DNA of 64,000 nucleotides from Janibacter sp. CX7. GTDB taxonomy: Bacteria > Actinomycetota > Actinomycetes > Actinomycetales > Dermatophilaceae. The stretch is taken from contig NZ_CP101464.1 of the NCBI RefSeq assembly GCF_024362365.1, forward strand, positions 2,108,001 to 2,172,000, in the 5' to 3' direction. The notes under the pieces were generated by a model. It had not been told where the DNA came from, made no database searches, and worked only from the letters and a program-made list of their open reading frames with translations. The position numbers and the translations under genes are program-made. Positions 1 to 8,874 of the stretch are shown in pieces (within the stretch, counting starts at the first letter, position 1; each line of letters begins with the position of its first letter).

Positions 1-449
1 TCGGCGACGGCGGCCTCGACCAGTTGCGGGCGGTCGCCCCCTTCGTCGTCGTGGGGCTGGTGCTCGCGCTGCTCTGCGCGAGCAGCCTCAACGCGCTGGC
101 CCTCGGGACGGAGGCGGCCGCGGGCCTGGGGGTCAACACCGCGCTGGTGCGCACCGCCGCCCTCGGGGCCGCGACGCTGCTGTGCGCGGCGGCGACCGCG
201 GCCGTCGGGCCGATCGCCTTCGTCGGTCTCGCCGTGCCGCACATCGTGCGTGCCCTCGTCGGGCTCGACGTGCGCGCCCAGCTGCTCGGCTGCCTCGTCG
301 TCGGCCCGACGCTGCTGCTCGGCGCCGACATCATCGGCCGGATCGTGCTGCGACCGCAGGAGCTCATGGTCGGGGTCGTCACCGCCTTCGTCGGGGCTCC
401 CGTGCTGCTCCTCGCGGTCCGCCGGCTCGGCCGGAAGGCACAGGCATGA
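1..449 (+). CDS. Iron-siderophore ABC transporter permease (FecCD family), 5'-truncated by window edge
   Basis: The open frame runs in from the left edge, so only the last ~149 residues are visible. The product would be one of two membrane subunits that pass ferric siderophores through the inner membrane. The visible part is strongly hydrophobic, with about four membrane segments. It carries the FecCD-type stretch GPIAFVGLAVPHIVRALVG (from about nt 206), which contains the coupling region that docks on the ATPase, and the late RPQELMVGVVTAFVGAP segment. Its TGA overlaps the ATG of the next permease (ATGA), the usual arrangement for heterodimeric FepD/FepG-type permeases. The real start and any promoter or iron box lie outside the window. 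Confidence 0.9.
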   Translation, partial: GDGGLDQLRAVAPFVVVGLVLALLCASSLNALALGTEAAAGLGVNTALVRTAALGAATLLCAAATAAVGPIAFVGLAVPHIVRALVGLDVRAQLLGCLVVGPTLLLGADIIGRIVLRPQELMVGVVTAFVGAPVLLLAVRRLGRKAQA

Positions 450-1459
450 GCACCCTCGCTCCGGCCCGCCGTCGGGCGAGTGCGCTCGGCCTCGTCCTCG
501 TGGGGCTCGTCGTCGCGACGGCCCTGGCAACACTGACGATGGGCGGCCTCGGCGTGGCACTGGCGGACCTGCCGGCCGGCATCGTCGAGGTGGCTCGTGG
601 CGAGGCGACGGGCAAGGCCAACTTCGTGCTCGGTCACCTGCGCGGCCCGCGCCTGCTCGTCGCGCTGGGTGCCGGCGCCGCGCTCGGTGCTTCGGGCGCG
701 CTCTTCCAGTCCGTGACCCGCAACCCGCTCGGCTCCCCCGATGTCATCGGTGTGAGCGCGGGCGCGGGTGCCGGAGCCGCCTTCGTCGGGCTGCTCCTGC
801 CCGGCGCCACGTCCATCGTCCTCGGCTCGGTGGCTGGCGCGGCGCTGGCCGTCGGGCTCGTCGCCGTGAGCACCGGGACCGGGCTGTCCAACCCGATGCG
901 CATGGTCCTCGCAGGCATCGGGGTCTCGGCGATGGCCTACGCCTTCACCCAGTACGTCGTCTACGTCGTCGCGCGCGACAAGGCGACGGTCCTGTCGGCC
1001 TATCTCAACGGCAGCCTCAACGCGCGCGGCTGGGACCACGTCGTGACGATCTGGCTGGTCCTCGCGGTCGCCGCGGTGCCGCTCGCGCTGCTGTCGGTCC
1101 CCCTCGGCCTCACCGAGATGGGCGACGAGGTGGCCGCCTCGCTCGGCGTGCACTCCGGTGCCGTGCGCCGAAGGGCGGTGCTCCTGTCGGTGCTGCTCGC
1201 CGGCGGGGCGGTGGCGGTCGCCGGGCCGATCGCCTTCGTGGCGCTCACCGCTCCGCACGTCACCCGGCGGCTGGCCCGCAGCGCCCGGCCGCTGCTCGGC
1301 CTGTCCGCCGTCACCGGCGCTCTGCTCCTGTCGGCGGCCGACCTGGCCACCCAGCAGGTGCCGCTCTTCGACGGGCTGCCCGTCGGCATCCTCACGCTCG
1401 CGATCGGCGGCGTCTACCTCGGCGCCCTGCTCGTCTCCGAATGGAAGAAGGCGACATGA
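446..1459 (+). CDS. Iron-siderophore ABC transporter permease (FecCD family), second subunit
   Basis: A 337-residue, full-length FecCD permease with about nine or ten hydrophobic segments. Recognisable parts are the GPRLLVALGAGAALGASGA segment near residue 70, typical of the N-terminal half of FepD/FepG proteins, and GPIAFVALTAPHVTRRLA near residue 260, the ATPase-coupling loop. It should pair with the upstream permease to form the channel for a ferric siderophore. The ATG at 446 was chosen because it overlaps the upstream stop as ATGA and matches the expected length. The stop in turn overlaps the ATG of the ATPase gene at 1456, so all three genes are translationally coupled. The siderophore cannot be told from sequence. 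Confidence 0.92.
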   Translation: MSTLAPARRRASALGLVLVGLVVATALATLTMGGLGVALADLPAGIVEVARGEATGKANFVLGHLRGPRLLVALGAGAALGASGALFQSVTRNPLGSPDVIGVSAGAGAGAAFVGLLLPGATSIVLGSVAGAALAVGLVAVSTGTGLSNPMRMVLAGIGVSAMAYAFTQYVVYVVARDKATVLSAYLNGSLNARGWDHVVTIWLVLAVAAVPLALLSVPLGLTEMGDEVAASLGVHSGAVRRRAVLLSVLLAGGAVAVAGPIAFVALTAPHVTRRLARSARPLLGLSAVTGALLLSAADLATQQVPLFDGLPVGILTLAIGGVYLGALLVSEWKKAT

Positions 1460-2259
1460 CCTCCCCTTCGCTCGTCAGCGCCCGCCAGATCACCGTCGGC
1501 TACGGCGGGGAGCCGGTGATCCGCGGGCTCGACCTCGACATCGCCCGCGGCGACTTCACCGTCGTCGTCGGGCCCAACGGCTGCGGCAAGTCGACGCTGC
1601 TCAAGGCGCTCTGCCGGGTCAACCAGCCGTCCGATGGCCGGGTCGAGCTCGGCGGCGACGACCTGCACAGGATGCGCGGACGCGCTGTGGCACAACGGGT
1701 CTCGCTGCTGCCGCAGAGCGCGATCGCCCCGGAGGGGATCACCGTGGGCGAGCTCGTGACGCGCGGCCGGCACCCCCACCACAGCCTGCTGCGGCAGTGG
1801 TCGCCGGACGACGATCGGGCGATCGCCGCGGCACTGGATCGCACCCACCTCACCGATCTCGCCGACACCCCGGTCGCGACGCTCTCCGGCGGTCAGCGGC
1901 AGCGGGCCTGGGTCGCGATGGTTCTCGCGCAGGACACCGAGGTGATCCTCCTCGACGAACCCACCACCTTCCTCGACATCGCGCACCAGTACGAGCTGCT
2001 CGAGCTCTTCGCCGGGCTCAACCGCGAGGGCCGCACGATCGTCGCCGTGCTCCACGACCTCAACCAGGCGGCGCGCTTCGCCTCACGTCTGGTCGTCATG
2101 CACGAAGGGAGGATCCGCGGCGACGGTCCACCCGCGCAGGTGCTGACGAGCGAGCTCGTCGAGGAGGTATTCGGCCTGGCGTGCGACGTCGTCGACGACC
2201 CGCAGTCGGGCACGCCGATGGTCGTCCCCCACGTGCGTCAGCAGCCGCTCACGCCCTGA
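1456..2259 (+). CDS. Iron-siderophore ABC transporter ATP-binding protein (FepC/FecE-like)
   Basis: A 267-residue nucleotide-binding subunit that powers siderophore import. Walker A is GPNGCGKST (residues 39-47), the signature is LSGGQRQR (143-150), Walker B is VILLDEPT (163-170), and the switch histidine sits in AVLHDLNQAARFA near residue 200. Length and motif order match FepC/FhuC. It is the last gene of the visible operon; the substrate-binding lipoprotein is not present downstream and may lie to the left of the window. The 116 bp up to the next gene contain no feature I can support. Confidence 0.94.
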   Translation: MTSPSLVSARQITVGYGGEPVIRGLDLDIARGDFTVVVGPNGCGKSTLLKALCRVNQPSDGRVELGGDDLHRMRGRAVAQRVSLLPQSAIAPEGITVGELVTRGRHPHHSLLRQWSPDDDRAIAAALDRTHLTDLADTPVATLSGGQRQRAWVAMVLAQDTEVILLDEPTTFLDIAHQYELLELFAGLNREGRTIVAVLHDLNQAARFASRLVVMHEGRIRGDGPPAQVLTSELVEEVFGLACDVVDDPQSGTPMVVPHVRQQPLTP

Positions 2260-2375
2260 CCCGTCAGCCCGCGCCACCCGACGGCGCGCCGGACTTCGAC
2301 TCGCGCGCGGGTCATCGAAGCAGGCGCGAGAAATACCTGGTGCGGCAGTCGATGACTCGTGCGCCTGTCGACAGC

Positions 2376-2714
2376 TCAGTCCGGCCTCGCCGCCGGGTCG
2401 AGCATGACCAGCTGGAAGACGGCGTCGGTGACGCCGCGCACCTCGTGGGGGACGCGCGCGTCGAGGTTGGCGACGGCTCCGGGACCGAGGGTCACCACCT
2501 GCTCCCCCGCGGCGAACTCCACGGTGCCGGAGAGGCACTGGACGAGGATCGGGAAGGCCGCCGTGTGCTCCGCGAGCACCTGACCGGCCGCGAAACGAAA
2601 CATCACCACCCGGCAGCCGTGGCCCACGAGCGCCTTCTTGACGCCGGGGCGACCCCCTTCGCTCGTCGGCGCGAGGTCGAGGAGGCCGGAGACGGAGTGC
2701 AGAGTCGTGTCCAT
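2376..2714 (-). CDS. Cupin-domain protein
   Basis: A 112-residue small beta-barrel protein. The cupin signature is visible as FAAGQVLAEHTAAFPILVQCLSGTVEF (about residues 41-67) and a second motif GPGAVANLDARVPHEVRG near residues 77-94. It keeps H51 and H89 as candidate metal ligands. Single-cupin proteins of this size bind a metal or small molecule; no substrate can be assigned. It diverges from the ArsR-type gene, and the two start codons are only 32 bp apart with a 24-bp palindrome between them, so the cupin gene is probably controlled by that regulator. Confidence 0.8.
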   Translation of the reverse strand: MDTTLHSVSGLLDLAPTSEGGRPGVKKALVGHGCRVVMFRFAAGQVLAEHTAAFPILVQCLSGTVEFAAGEQVVTLGPGAVANLDARVPHEVRGVTDAVFQLVMLDPAARPD

Positions 2715-2734
2715 GACTCCGACCCTAGGCCTTG

Positions 2735-2758
2735 ATAGGTGACCATATGGTCACCTAT
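2735..2758. promoter_or_regulatory. 24-bp perfect palindrome, probable ArsR-family operator
   Basis: The core AGGTGACCATATGGTCACCT is a perfect palindrome and the symmetry extends two bases further on each side (24 bp, centre 2746/2747). It sits between the divergent cupin and ArsR-family genes and overlaps the likely ArsR ribosome-binding site (AGGTG) and ATG at 2747. A dyad of this perfection next to a winged-helix regulator is a strong operator candidate for autorepression and for control of the cupin gene. Binding itself is inferred. Confidence 0.75.
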
Positions 2759-3103
2759 GGTGATCTGGTGAGCGATGACGACCTCGTCTTCAAGGCCCTG
2801 GCGGACCCGATACGCCGGCTGCTGCTGGACGCACTCTTCGAGCGGGACGGGCGCAGCCAGTCCGAGCTCGAGAAGGTCGTGCGCGAGCACACGGAGATGA
2901 CGAGGTTCGGGGTGGCCAAGCACCTGCGGCTGCTCGAGGAAGCGAACCTCGTCGTCACCCGCAAGGAGGGGCGGACCAGGCTGCACCACCTCAACGCCGT
3001 CCCCATCCGCGCGATCCACGACCGGTGGATCGGCAAGTACACGGCGGCGCGGACCTCCGCGCTCCTCGATCTCAAGCGAGTCCTGGAGGACGACGAGTCA
3101 TGA
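2747..3103 (+). CDS. ArsR-family winged-helix transcriptional regulator
   Basis: A 118-residue regulator. An ArsR-type helix-turn-helix spans roughly residues 12-85: KALADPIRRLLLDALF, then QSELEKVVREHTEMTRFGVAKHLRLLEEANLV (recognition helix region), then the wing VVTRKEGRTRLHHLN. No cysteine metal-binding motif is present, so it belongs to the non-metal ArsR group commonly paired with SRPBCC/AHSA1 proteins. ATG 2747 was chosen because AGGTG lies 7 nt before it; GTG 2768 and TTG 2732 are in-frame alternatives. The stop overlaps the ATG of the SRPBCC gene (ATGA), so the two are co-translated. Confidence 0.88.
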   Translation: MVTYGDLVSDDDLVFKALADPIRRLLLDALFERDGRSQSELEKVVREHTEMTRFGVAKHLRLLEEANLVVTRKEGRTRLHHLNAVPIRAIHDRWIGKYTAARTSALLDLKRVLEDDES

Positions 3104-3603
3104 GCGACACCGAGATCCAGATCCACCGCATCTTCATCAATGCCACGCCCGAGCGGGTGTGGGCGGCCATCACGTCGCCGGAGTTCAGCCGGCTCTACGG
3201 CTACGCCGGCGAGGTCGACTACGACCTGCAGCCGGGTGGCCACTTCGAGCACCGGGCCGGCGAGGACATGAAGGTGGTCGGCATGCCCGACGTCGTCGTC
3301 ACCGGCGAGGTCCTCGAGGCCGACCCGCCGCGCCGCCTCGTCCAGACCTGGGCACCGGTGTGGATCGAGGACGAGGAGCCGGGCACCCTCACCTGGGAGA
3401 TCGAGCCGAGCGCCCACGGCGCGGTCCGCCTGACCCTCACCCACGACCTCACCGGCCGGCCGACGACGGCCGAGCAGGTGGCGGGCAACCCCGACCCGAG
3501 CAACGAAGGGGGCGGCGGCTGGCCCTGGGTGCTCTCGGGCATCAAGACCGTCCTCGAGACGGGCGCCCCGATGGAGCCGCACGCGGCCGACGGCGCCGCC
3601 TGA
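3100..3603 (+). CDS. SRPBCC (AHSA1/START-like) domain protein
   Basis: A 167-residue helix-grip protein. The AHSA1 hallmarks are the N-terminal RIFINATPERVWAAITSPE, the central VVVTGEVLEADPPRRLVQTWAP, and the late segment VRLTLTHDL followed by GGGWPWVLSGIKTVLETG. These proteins form a hydrophobic pocket; several in actinobacteria are partners of an adjacent ArsR regulator. Here the ATG overlaps the regulator stop, so the pair forms a compact autoregulated operon. The ligand is unknown. Confidence 0.85.
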   Translation: MSDTEIQIHRIFINATPERVWAAITSPEFSRLYGYAGEVDYDLQPGGHFEHRAGEDMKVVGMPDVVVTGEVLEADPPRRLVQTWAPVWIEDEEPGTLTWEIEPSAHGAVRLTLTHDLTGRPTTAEQVAGNPDPSNEGGGGWPWVLSGIKTVLETGAPMEPHAADGAA

Positions 3604-3617
3604 CCGGCCTCGTGCGG

Positions 3618-3666
3618 CCCTCCCCCAACTCTGCAAAACCCTAGGGTCTTGCAGAGTTGGGAGGGC
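3618..3666. terminator. Long hairpin between convergent genes (bidirectional terminator)
   Basis: Left arm GCCCTCCCCCAACTCTGCAA and right arm TTGCAGAGTTGGGAGGGC pair over about 18 bp, with two extra C bases bulged on the left, and enclose the small palindrome ACCCTAGGGT. The structure lies between the SRPBCC stop (3603) and the lrgB stop (3682), as expected for a bidirectional terminator. There is no obvious U-tract. Confidence 0.7.
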
Positions 3667-3681
3667 GCGGACGAAGGGGGG

Positions 3682-4386
3682 TCAGAGGAGGGCGATGACG
3701 AGCGGCACGAGGACGCTCGTCAGCAGCGCGGTCAGGCCCATGGCCAGGCCGGCGAAGGCCCCCTCCGTGAGGTCGTCGTGCAGCGAGCGCGAGGTGCCGA
3801 CTCCGTGGGAGGCCGCGCCCATGGCCAGCCCGCGCACCCTCCGGTCGTGGACCGACAGCCGGTCGAGCAGCCACGGACCGAAGACCGCCCCGAGCATGCC
3901 GGCGAGCATCGTGAAGGCGGCGACGAGCGCCGGCACTCCCCCGATGTGGTCGGCGATGGCGATCGCGACGGGCGTCGTCGCAGCCTTGGGCGCGATCGTG
4001 TGCTCGAGCGCCTCGGACCCGCCGAGGGCGCGCACCGTGAGCACGGCCGAGCCGATCGAGACCAGAGCACCCGCCGGCAGGGCGACCGCCAGCGGCAGCG
4101 CCATCTCGCGCAGGTGGTGCGCCTGCCGGTGCAACGGCACCGCCAACGCCACGGTCGCCGGGCCGAGCACGAGATGGATGAGCGCGCCGCCGGTCATGTA
4201 GGTGTCGTAGTCGATGCCGAGGACGGCGAGCAGCGTGATGAGCAGCGCCGCGGCGACGAGCACCGGCTGCGCGAGCGGGTGCCCGCCGGTGCGGTCACGC
4301 ACCCACACACCGGCCCGGTAGGCGAGCAGGGTGAGGAAGACCCAGGTGAGCGGCGAATCACGCAGCCAGTCGATCGCCTCAGTCAT
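3682..4386 (-). CDS. lrgB: LrgB/CidB-family membrane protein
   Basis: A 234-residue integral membrane protein with about six or seven hydrophobic helices. It matches LrgB/YohK through GGALIHLVLGPATVALAVPLHRQ (about residues 66-88), HTIAPKAATTPVAIAIADHIGG (about 128-149) and GLAMGAASHGVGTSRS (about 186-201). LrgAB/CidAB systems are holin/antiholin-like or carboxylate-transport membrane pairs that modulate murein hydrolase activity. It overlaps the upstream lrgA-type gene by 8 bp. The stop lies beside a copy of the repeated word CGAAGGGGG (3672). Confidence 0.9.
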   Translation of the reverse strand: MTEAIDWLRDSPLTWVFLTLLAYRAGVWVRDRTGGHPLAQPVLVAAALLITLLAVLGIDYDTYMTGGALIHLVLGPATVALAVPLHRQAHHLREMALPLAVALPAGALVSIGSAVLTVRALGGSEALEHTIAPKAATTPVAIAIADHIGGVPALVAAFTMLAGMLGAVFGPWLLDRLSVHDRRVRGLAMGAASHGVGTSRSLHDDLTEGAFAGLAMGLTALLTSVLVPLVIALL

Positions 4387-4744
4387 GCGAGCGCACCCGC
4401 ACTCCCCGGCGCCCCTGCAGCCACGAGGCCAAGCCGGCGACGGTCACCAGGCCGAGCCCCCACGACAGGACGAGCCCGCCGGTGACCGGCAGCCACTGCC
4501 GCCCCAGCTCCGACGCGTGCACCATGATCCCGACCGTCACCGGGACGAAGAAGAGCTGCAGGTGTCGCAGCAGCCCGTCGGAGAAGCGCAGCGTCCCCGA
4601 GACCTCCCCCGGCCGGCGCACGGACAGCACCGCGAAGAGCAGCACCATCCCCACGACCGGCCCGGGGATCGACAGCCCGAGGACCCGGACGAAGACCTCC
4701 CCGACGAGCTGGCAGCCGAGGACCCACAGGATCCCGTTGATCAT
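4379..4744 (-). CDS. lrgA: LrgA/CidA-family membrane protein
   Basis: A 121-residue protein with four predicted membrane helices. LSIPGPVVGMVLLF (about residues 23-36) and LQLFFVPVTVGIMVHASEL are the standard CidA/LrgA motifs. It would form the small holin-like partner of the LrgB protein encoded immediately downstream with an 8-bp overlap. The start (ATG 4744) lies 7 bp downstream of the ileS stop, so the pair may be read through from ileS. Confidence 0.9.
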   Translation of the reverse strand: MINGILWVLGCQLVGEVFVRVLGLSIPGPVVGMVLLFAVLSVRRPGEVSGTLRFSDGLLRHLQLFFVPVTVGIMVHASELGRQWLPVTGGLVLSWGLGLVTVAGLASWLQGRRGVRVRSHD

Positions 4745-4751
4745 CGGCGGC

Positions 4752-7700
4752 TCACAGGCGCGTGACCTTGACCCGGACCCTCTCGCTGCCGGAGAGCTCG
4801 GTCTCGACGACGCCGTCGACGAGCGGCAGCGCCTCGAGATTGGGAGCGGAGCCGAACTGGCCGGCGAGCGTCTCGTCGACGATCAGGCCCTGGTGGGCGA
4901 CGGTCGCCTGCCACACCTGCTGCGAGCCGGTGATCGTCAGACTGATCCGGTCGGAGACCTCGAGCCCGGCCTGCTTGCGCGCCTCCTGGACGGCGCGGAT
5001 GACGTCACGCGCCAGACCCTCGGCCGCCAGCTCGTCGGTGACCTCGGTGTCGAGCACGATGAAGCCGCCCACGGACCCGGGGAGCATCGCGGTGGCGCGG
5101 TGGCTCCCTTCGTCATCGGCCGCGACGGTCTCGAGCGTGTACTCGCCCTCGACCAGCGCGATGCCGCCGGAGGTCACGGTGCCGTCGTCGGCGACGGACC
5201 AGTCGCCCGACTTGCTGCCCTTGATCGCGACCTGGACCTGCTTGCCCAGGCGCGGTCCGGCCGCACGGGCGTTGACGGTGAGCTTCTGGCTCACGCCGAA
5301 GTCCGCGGCCGCCGGGTCGGCGATGTCGAGCAGGCTCACCTGGCGCACGTTGACCTCGTCGGCGACGATCGCGCCGAAGTCCGCGAGCTTCGCGGCGTCG
5401 GGCACGACGACCGTCAGGTCACGCAGCGGCAGGCGGTTGCGCAGCTTGTTGGCCTTGCGCAGCGCGCTGGCCGAGCTGCACACCGCGCGGGCGGTGTCCA
5501 TGGCGACGACGAGGTCGTGCTCGGCCGGCAGGTCCTCCGCCTTGGGCCAGTCGGCCAGGTGCACCGACCGCCCCCCCGTGAGCCCGCGCCAGACCTCTTC
5601 GGTCATCAGCGGCAGAAGGGGGGCGGCGACGCGGCAGAGCACCTCGAGTGCCGTGTAGAGGGTGTCGCAGGCAGCCTCGGCGTCGGCCCGGTCGGCACCC
5701 GTCGCCCAGAAGCGCTCCCGGCTGCGCCGGATGTACCAGTTGGTGAGCACGTCGGTGAAGCTGCGGGTGCTGTCACAGACGCCGGCGATGTCATAGGCGT
5801 CCATCCGCGCGGTGGCGTCCTCGACGAACTCGCGCAGCTTGGCCAGCAGGTAGCGGTCGAGCGGGTCGGTGGAGCCCGTCGACCACGTCGCCTCGTAGCC
5901 GTCGCCGAGGGCGTTGGCGTAGAGGGCGAAGAAGGAGTAGCTGTTCCACAGCGGGATGAGCACCTGCCGCACGCCCTCGCGGATGCCCTGCTCGGTGACG
6001 ACGAGGTTGCCGCCGCGCAGGATCGGGCTGCTCATGAGGAACCAGCGCATCGCGTCGGCGCCGTCGCGGTCGAAGACCTCGGAGACGTCGGGGTAGTTGC
6101 GCAGCGACTTGGACATCTTCTGCCCGTCGTTGCCCAGGACGATGCCGTGGCTGATGACCGAGGAGAAGGCCGGCTTGTCGAAGAGCGCGGTCGCGAGGAT
6201 GTGCAGCGTGTAGAACCAGCCGCGGGTCTGGCCGATGTACTCGACGATGAAGTCGGCCGGGAAGTGCTGCTCGAACCACTCCGCGTTGTCGAAGGGGTAG
6301 TGCACCTGGGCGTAGCTCATCGACCCGGAGTCGAACCACACGTCGAGCACGTCCTCGACGCGCCGCATCGTGCTCTTGCCGGTCGGGTCGTCGGGGTTGG
6401 GCCGGGTCAGCTCGTCGACGAAGGGACGGTGGAGGTCGGGCTCGCCGTCCTCGCCGAGCGGCAGCCGCCCGAAGTCGCGCTCGATCTCCTCGAAGGAGCC
6501 GTAGACGTCGATGCGCGGGTAGGCCGGGTCGTCGGACTTCCACACCGGCACCGGGCTGCCCCAGAAGCGGTTGCGGGTGATCGACCAGTCACGCGCGTTC
6601 TCGAGCCACTTGCCGAACTGGCCGTGCTTGACGTGGTCGGGTGTCCAGGTGATCTGCTCGTTGTTGGCGAGCATCTTGTCCTTGATCGCCGTGACCTCGA
6701 CGAACCACGACTCGACGCCCTTGTAGATCAGCGGCTGCCGGCAGCGCCAGCAGTGCGGGTAGGAGTGCTCGTAGGACTCGCGGCGCAGCAGGATCGTGCC
6801 CTCGCTGACCGAGTCGGCCCGCTCCCCCCGGGTCGTCGCCTTGAGCGCGTCGATGATCGGGCCGTTGGCATCGAAGACGAGCATGCCCTCGTAGTCGGTG
6901 ACCGGCGCGGTGAAGCGACCATCCTTGGCCACCGGCATGACGGCGGCGATGCCCTCGCGGTCGGTGACCTCCTTGTCGATCTCACCGAAGGCGCCGGCGG
7001 TGTGGACCAGGCCCGAGCCGTCGGTCGTCGTCACGGCGTCGTCGGCGGCGACGACGCGGAAGGCACCCTCGTGGCCGGCGTAGTAGGACATCGGCGGGGT
7101 GTAGGTGCGGCCGAGCAGCTGTGCACCGGTGTAGCGGCCGAGGACCGTCGGCTCGTCGCCGAGCTCGCGGGCGTAGTGGCCCAGTCGTGCCTCGGCGAGG
7201 ACGTACTTCGCGGTGGCACCCTCGACACCGGGCACGGGCGCCTCGACGACGACGTAGTCGATCTCGGAGCCGACCATGACGGCCAGGTGGCTCGGCAGGG
7301 TCCACGGGGTCGTCGTCCACACGAGCAGGTGGGCACCTTCGAGCACCGGGTCCTCGCCGGTGGTGTCCATCCGCAGGCCGACGGTGACGGCCGGGTCCTG
7401 GCGCATCTGGTAGACGTCGTCGTCCATGCGCAGCTCGTGGTTGGACAGCGGCGTCTCGTCCTGCCAGCAGTACGGCAGCACGCGGAAGCCCTCGTAGACC
7501 AGGCCCTGGTCGTACATCGACTTGAAGGCCCAGATGACCGACTCCATGAAGGTCGGGTTGAGCGTCTTGTAGTCGTTGTCGAAGTCGACCCAGCGCGCCT
7601 GGCGGGTGACGTAGTCGCGCCACTCGCCGGTGTACTTGAGCACCGACTCGCGGCAGGCGGCGTTGAACTTCTCGATGCCGAGCTCACGGACCTCGTCGGT

Positions 7701-8051
7701 CGTCTTCAGCCCGAGCTGGCGCATCGCCTCGAGCTCGGCGGGCAGTCCGTGGGTGTCCCAGCCGAAGCGCCGCTCGACCCGCTTGCCGCGCATCGTCTGG
7801 TAGCGCGGGACGACGTCCTTGACGTAGCCGGTGAGCAGGTGGCCGTAGTGCGGCAGACCGTTGGCGAAGGGGGGTCCGTCGTAGAAGACGAACTCGTTGC
7901 TGCCGTCCGTGCCGGCGTCACGGGCGTCGATGGAGGCCTGGAAGGTCCCGTCCGCCTCCCAGTAGTTCAGCACGTGCTTCTCGATGTCGGGGAAGCTCGG
8001 GGAGGAGGCGACGGTGGTCGCGTCGGTGGTGGAGACCTTGGGATAGGTCAT
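4752..8051 (-). CDS. ileS: Isoleucyl-tRNA synthetase
   Basis: Attaches isoleucine to tRNA-Ile. The 1099-residue product belongs to the long, eukaryote-like IleS clade also found in mycobacteria. The class I HIGH motif appears as HYGH (residues 68-71) within [16 protein letters not shown], and KMSKS lies near residue 644 in [15 protein letters not shown]. Between them is the editing domain, with [14 protein letters not shown]; the anticodon-binding helical domain follows, containing SWFVEVT and [12 protein letters not shown] synthetase blocks and a cysteine-containing [11 protein letters not shown]. The ATG at 8051 follows a T-box leader. The lrgA-type gene follows 7 bp after the stop. Confidence 0.97.
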   Translation of the reverse strand: MTYPKVSTTDATTVASSPSFPDIEKHVLNYWEADGTFQASIDARDAGTDGSNEFVFYDGPPFANGLPHYGHLLTGYVKDVVPRYQTMRGKRVERRFGWDTHGLPAELEAMRQLGLKTTDEVRELGIEKFNAACRESVLKYTGEWRDYVTRQARWVDFDNDYKTLNPTFMESVIWAFKSMYDQGLVYEGFRVLPYCWQDETPLSNHELRMDDDVYQMRQDPAVTVGLRMDTTGEDPVLEGAHLLVWTTTPWTLPSHLAVMVGSEIDYVVVEAPVPGVEGATAKYVLAEARLGHYARELGDEPTVLGRYTGAQLLGRTYTPPMSYYAGHEGAFRVVAADDAVTTTDGSGLVHTAGAFGEIDKEVTDREGIAAVMPVAKDGRFTAPVTDYEGMLVFDANGPIIDALKATTRGERADSVSEGTILLRRESYEHSYPHCWRCRQPLIYKGVESWFVEVTAIKDKMLANNEQITWTPDHVKHGQFGKWLENARDWSITRNRFWGSPVPVWKSDDPAYPRIDVYGSFEEIERDFGRLPLGEDGEPDLHRPFVDELTRPNPDDPTGKSTMRRVEDVLDVWFDSGSMSYAQVHYPFDNAEWFEQHFPADFIVEYIGQTRGWFYTLHILATALFDKPAFSSVISHGIVLGNDGQKMSKSLRNYPDVSEVFDRDGADAMRWFLMSSPILRGGNLVVTEQGIREGVRQVLIPLWNSYSFFALYANALGDGYEATWSTGSTDPLDRYLLAKLREFVEDATARMDAYDIAGVCDSTRSFTDVLTNWYIRRSRERFWATGADRADAEAACDTLYTALEVLCRVAAPLLPLMTEEVWRGLTGGRSVHLADWPKAEDLPAEHDLVVAMDTARAVCSSASALRKANKLRNRLPLRDLTVVVPDAAKLADFGAIVADEVNVRQVSLLDIADPAAADFGVSQKLTVNARAAGPRLGKQVQVAIKGSKSGDWSVADDGTVTSGGIALVEGEYTLETVAADDEGSHRATAMLPGSVGGFIVLDTEVTDELAAEGLARDVIRAVQEARKQAGLEVSDRISLTITGSQQVWQATVAHQGLIVDETLAGQFGSAPNLEALPLVDGVVETELSGSERVRVKVTRL

Positions 8052-8084
8052 CGCGGCGGCTCCGGGGTACTCGGCGGGTCAACT

Positions 8085-8280
8085 CGTCAACTGCCACGAG
8101 GACGGCGGCCGGTCGGCCTCCGCGGTACCACCCCGCTTGTCCACCCCCTTCGCGACGAAGGGAGTGGACCGCTCCTTGGTCCATCGGTCGTGACGTGACC
8201 ACCCGTCCGGGTCTAGTGAGGAACTGCCGCTCCCGTTCTGCCGGAGGCTCGCCGCTGATGACGGCTCAGACGCCTGTGGC
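8085..8280 (-). promoter_or_regulatory. T-box leader (tRNA-Ile sensing riboswitch) of ileS
   Basis: On the minus strand the segment at 8136-8121 reads GCGGGGTGGTACCGCG, the T-box consensus whose bulge binds the uncharged tRNA acceptor end. Just upstream a 13-bp hairpin (arms 8156-8168 and 8140-8152) forms stem III. A -10-like TACACT lies at 8289-8284, putting the transcript start near 8277. A short stem I follows, and an ATC at about 8259-8257 is a candidate isoleucine specifier. No terminator U-tract is present before the ATG, so control is probably by sequestration of the ribosome-binding site, as described for actinobacterial ileS T-boxes. Confidence 0.88.
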
Positions 8281-8333
8281 ACCAGTGTAGGACGCACCGA
8301 CGGAGGCTCGAAACCGCGTGCGAGGATGGCGCC

Positions 8334-8873
8334 ATGCCGACCGACCTCGACCGTCAGGAAGCGTGGCTCAGCCGCGAGGAGCTCGACAACGTGCGCGGCC
8401 GCGTGCCGATCCTCTACGTCGCGGCGGTGCCCGTGCGGGTCGCCGACAACGGCGACGTCACGTCGGTCGGGCTGCTGCTGCGCGCCTCCGACACCGGCAC
8501 GATGGAGCGCGAGCTCATCGCCGGCCGGGTCAACTACCACGAGCGGGTGCGCGACGCCCTCGTGCGCCACCTCGAGAAGGACCTCGGTCCGATGGCCCTG
8601 CCGAGCGTGCCGGCCTCCCCGGCGCCCTTCACCGTCGCCGAGTTCTTCCCCACGCCGGGGGTCACGCCCTTCCACGACCCGCGCCAGCACGCCGTGGCCC
8701 TGAGCTTCATCGTGCCGGTGCGCGGCGACTGCGCGCCCCAGCACGATGCCCTCGACCTGGCCTGGCTGACGCCCGAGGAGGCCGGCGAGACCGGGCTGCT
8801 CGCCGAGATGTCGGGTGGCCACGGGGCGCTGCTGCGGCAGGCGCTGGCCCACCTGGGGCACAGCTCAGTCTGA
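8334..8873 (+). CDS. NUDIX-hydrolase-like protein, DUF4916 family
   Basis: A 179-residue protein beginning DLDRQEAWLSREELDNVRGRVPILYVAAVPVR, the typical opening of the actinobacterial DUF4916/NUDIX-like family. A beta-strand rich region follows (SVGLLLRASDTGTMERELIAGRV), and a helical stretch with HERVRDALVRHLEKDLG takes the place of a canonical NUDIX box. The classic GX5EX7REUXEEXGU motif is not intact, so hydrolase activity is doubtful. A -10-like GAGGAT ends 6 nt before the ATG, suggesting a leaderless transcript. It converges with the MarR gene, one base separating the stops. Confidence 0.8.
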   Translation: MPTDLDRQEAWLSREELDNVRGRVPILYVAAVPVRVADNGDVTSVGLLLRASDTGTMERELIAGRVNYHERVRDALVRHLEKDLGPMALPSVPASPAPFTVAEFFPTPGVTPFHDPRQHAVALSFIVPVRGDCAPQHDALDLAWLTPEEAGETGLLAEMSGGHGALLRQALAHLGHSSV

Positions 8874-8874
8874 C

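Noticed and set aside
4482..8198. A 1238-codon open frame on the plus strand opposite ileS
   Set aside because: It is an antisense by-product of GC-rich codon bias: its translation is low-complexity Arg/Val/Asp/Gly, while the minus strand encodes complete IleS.
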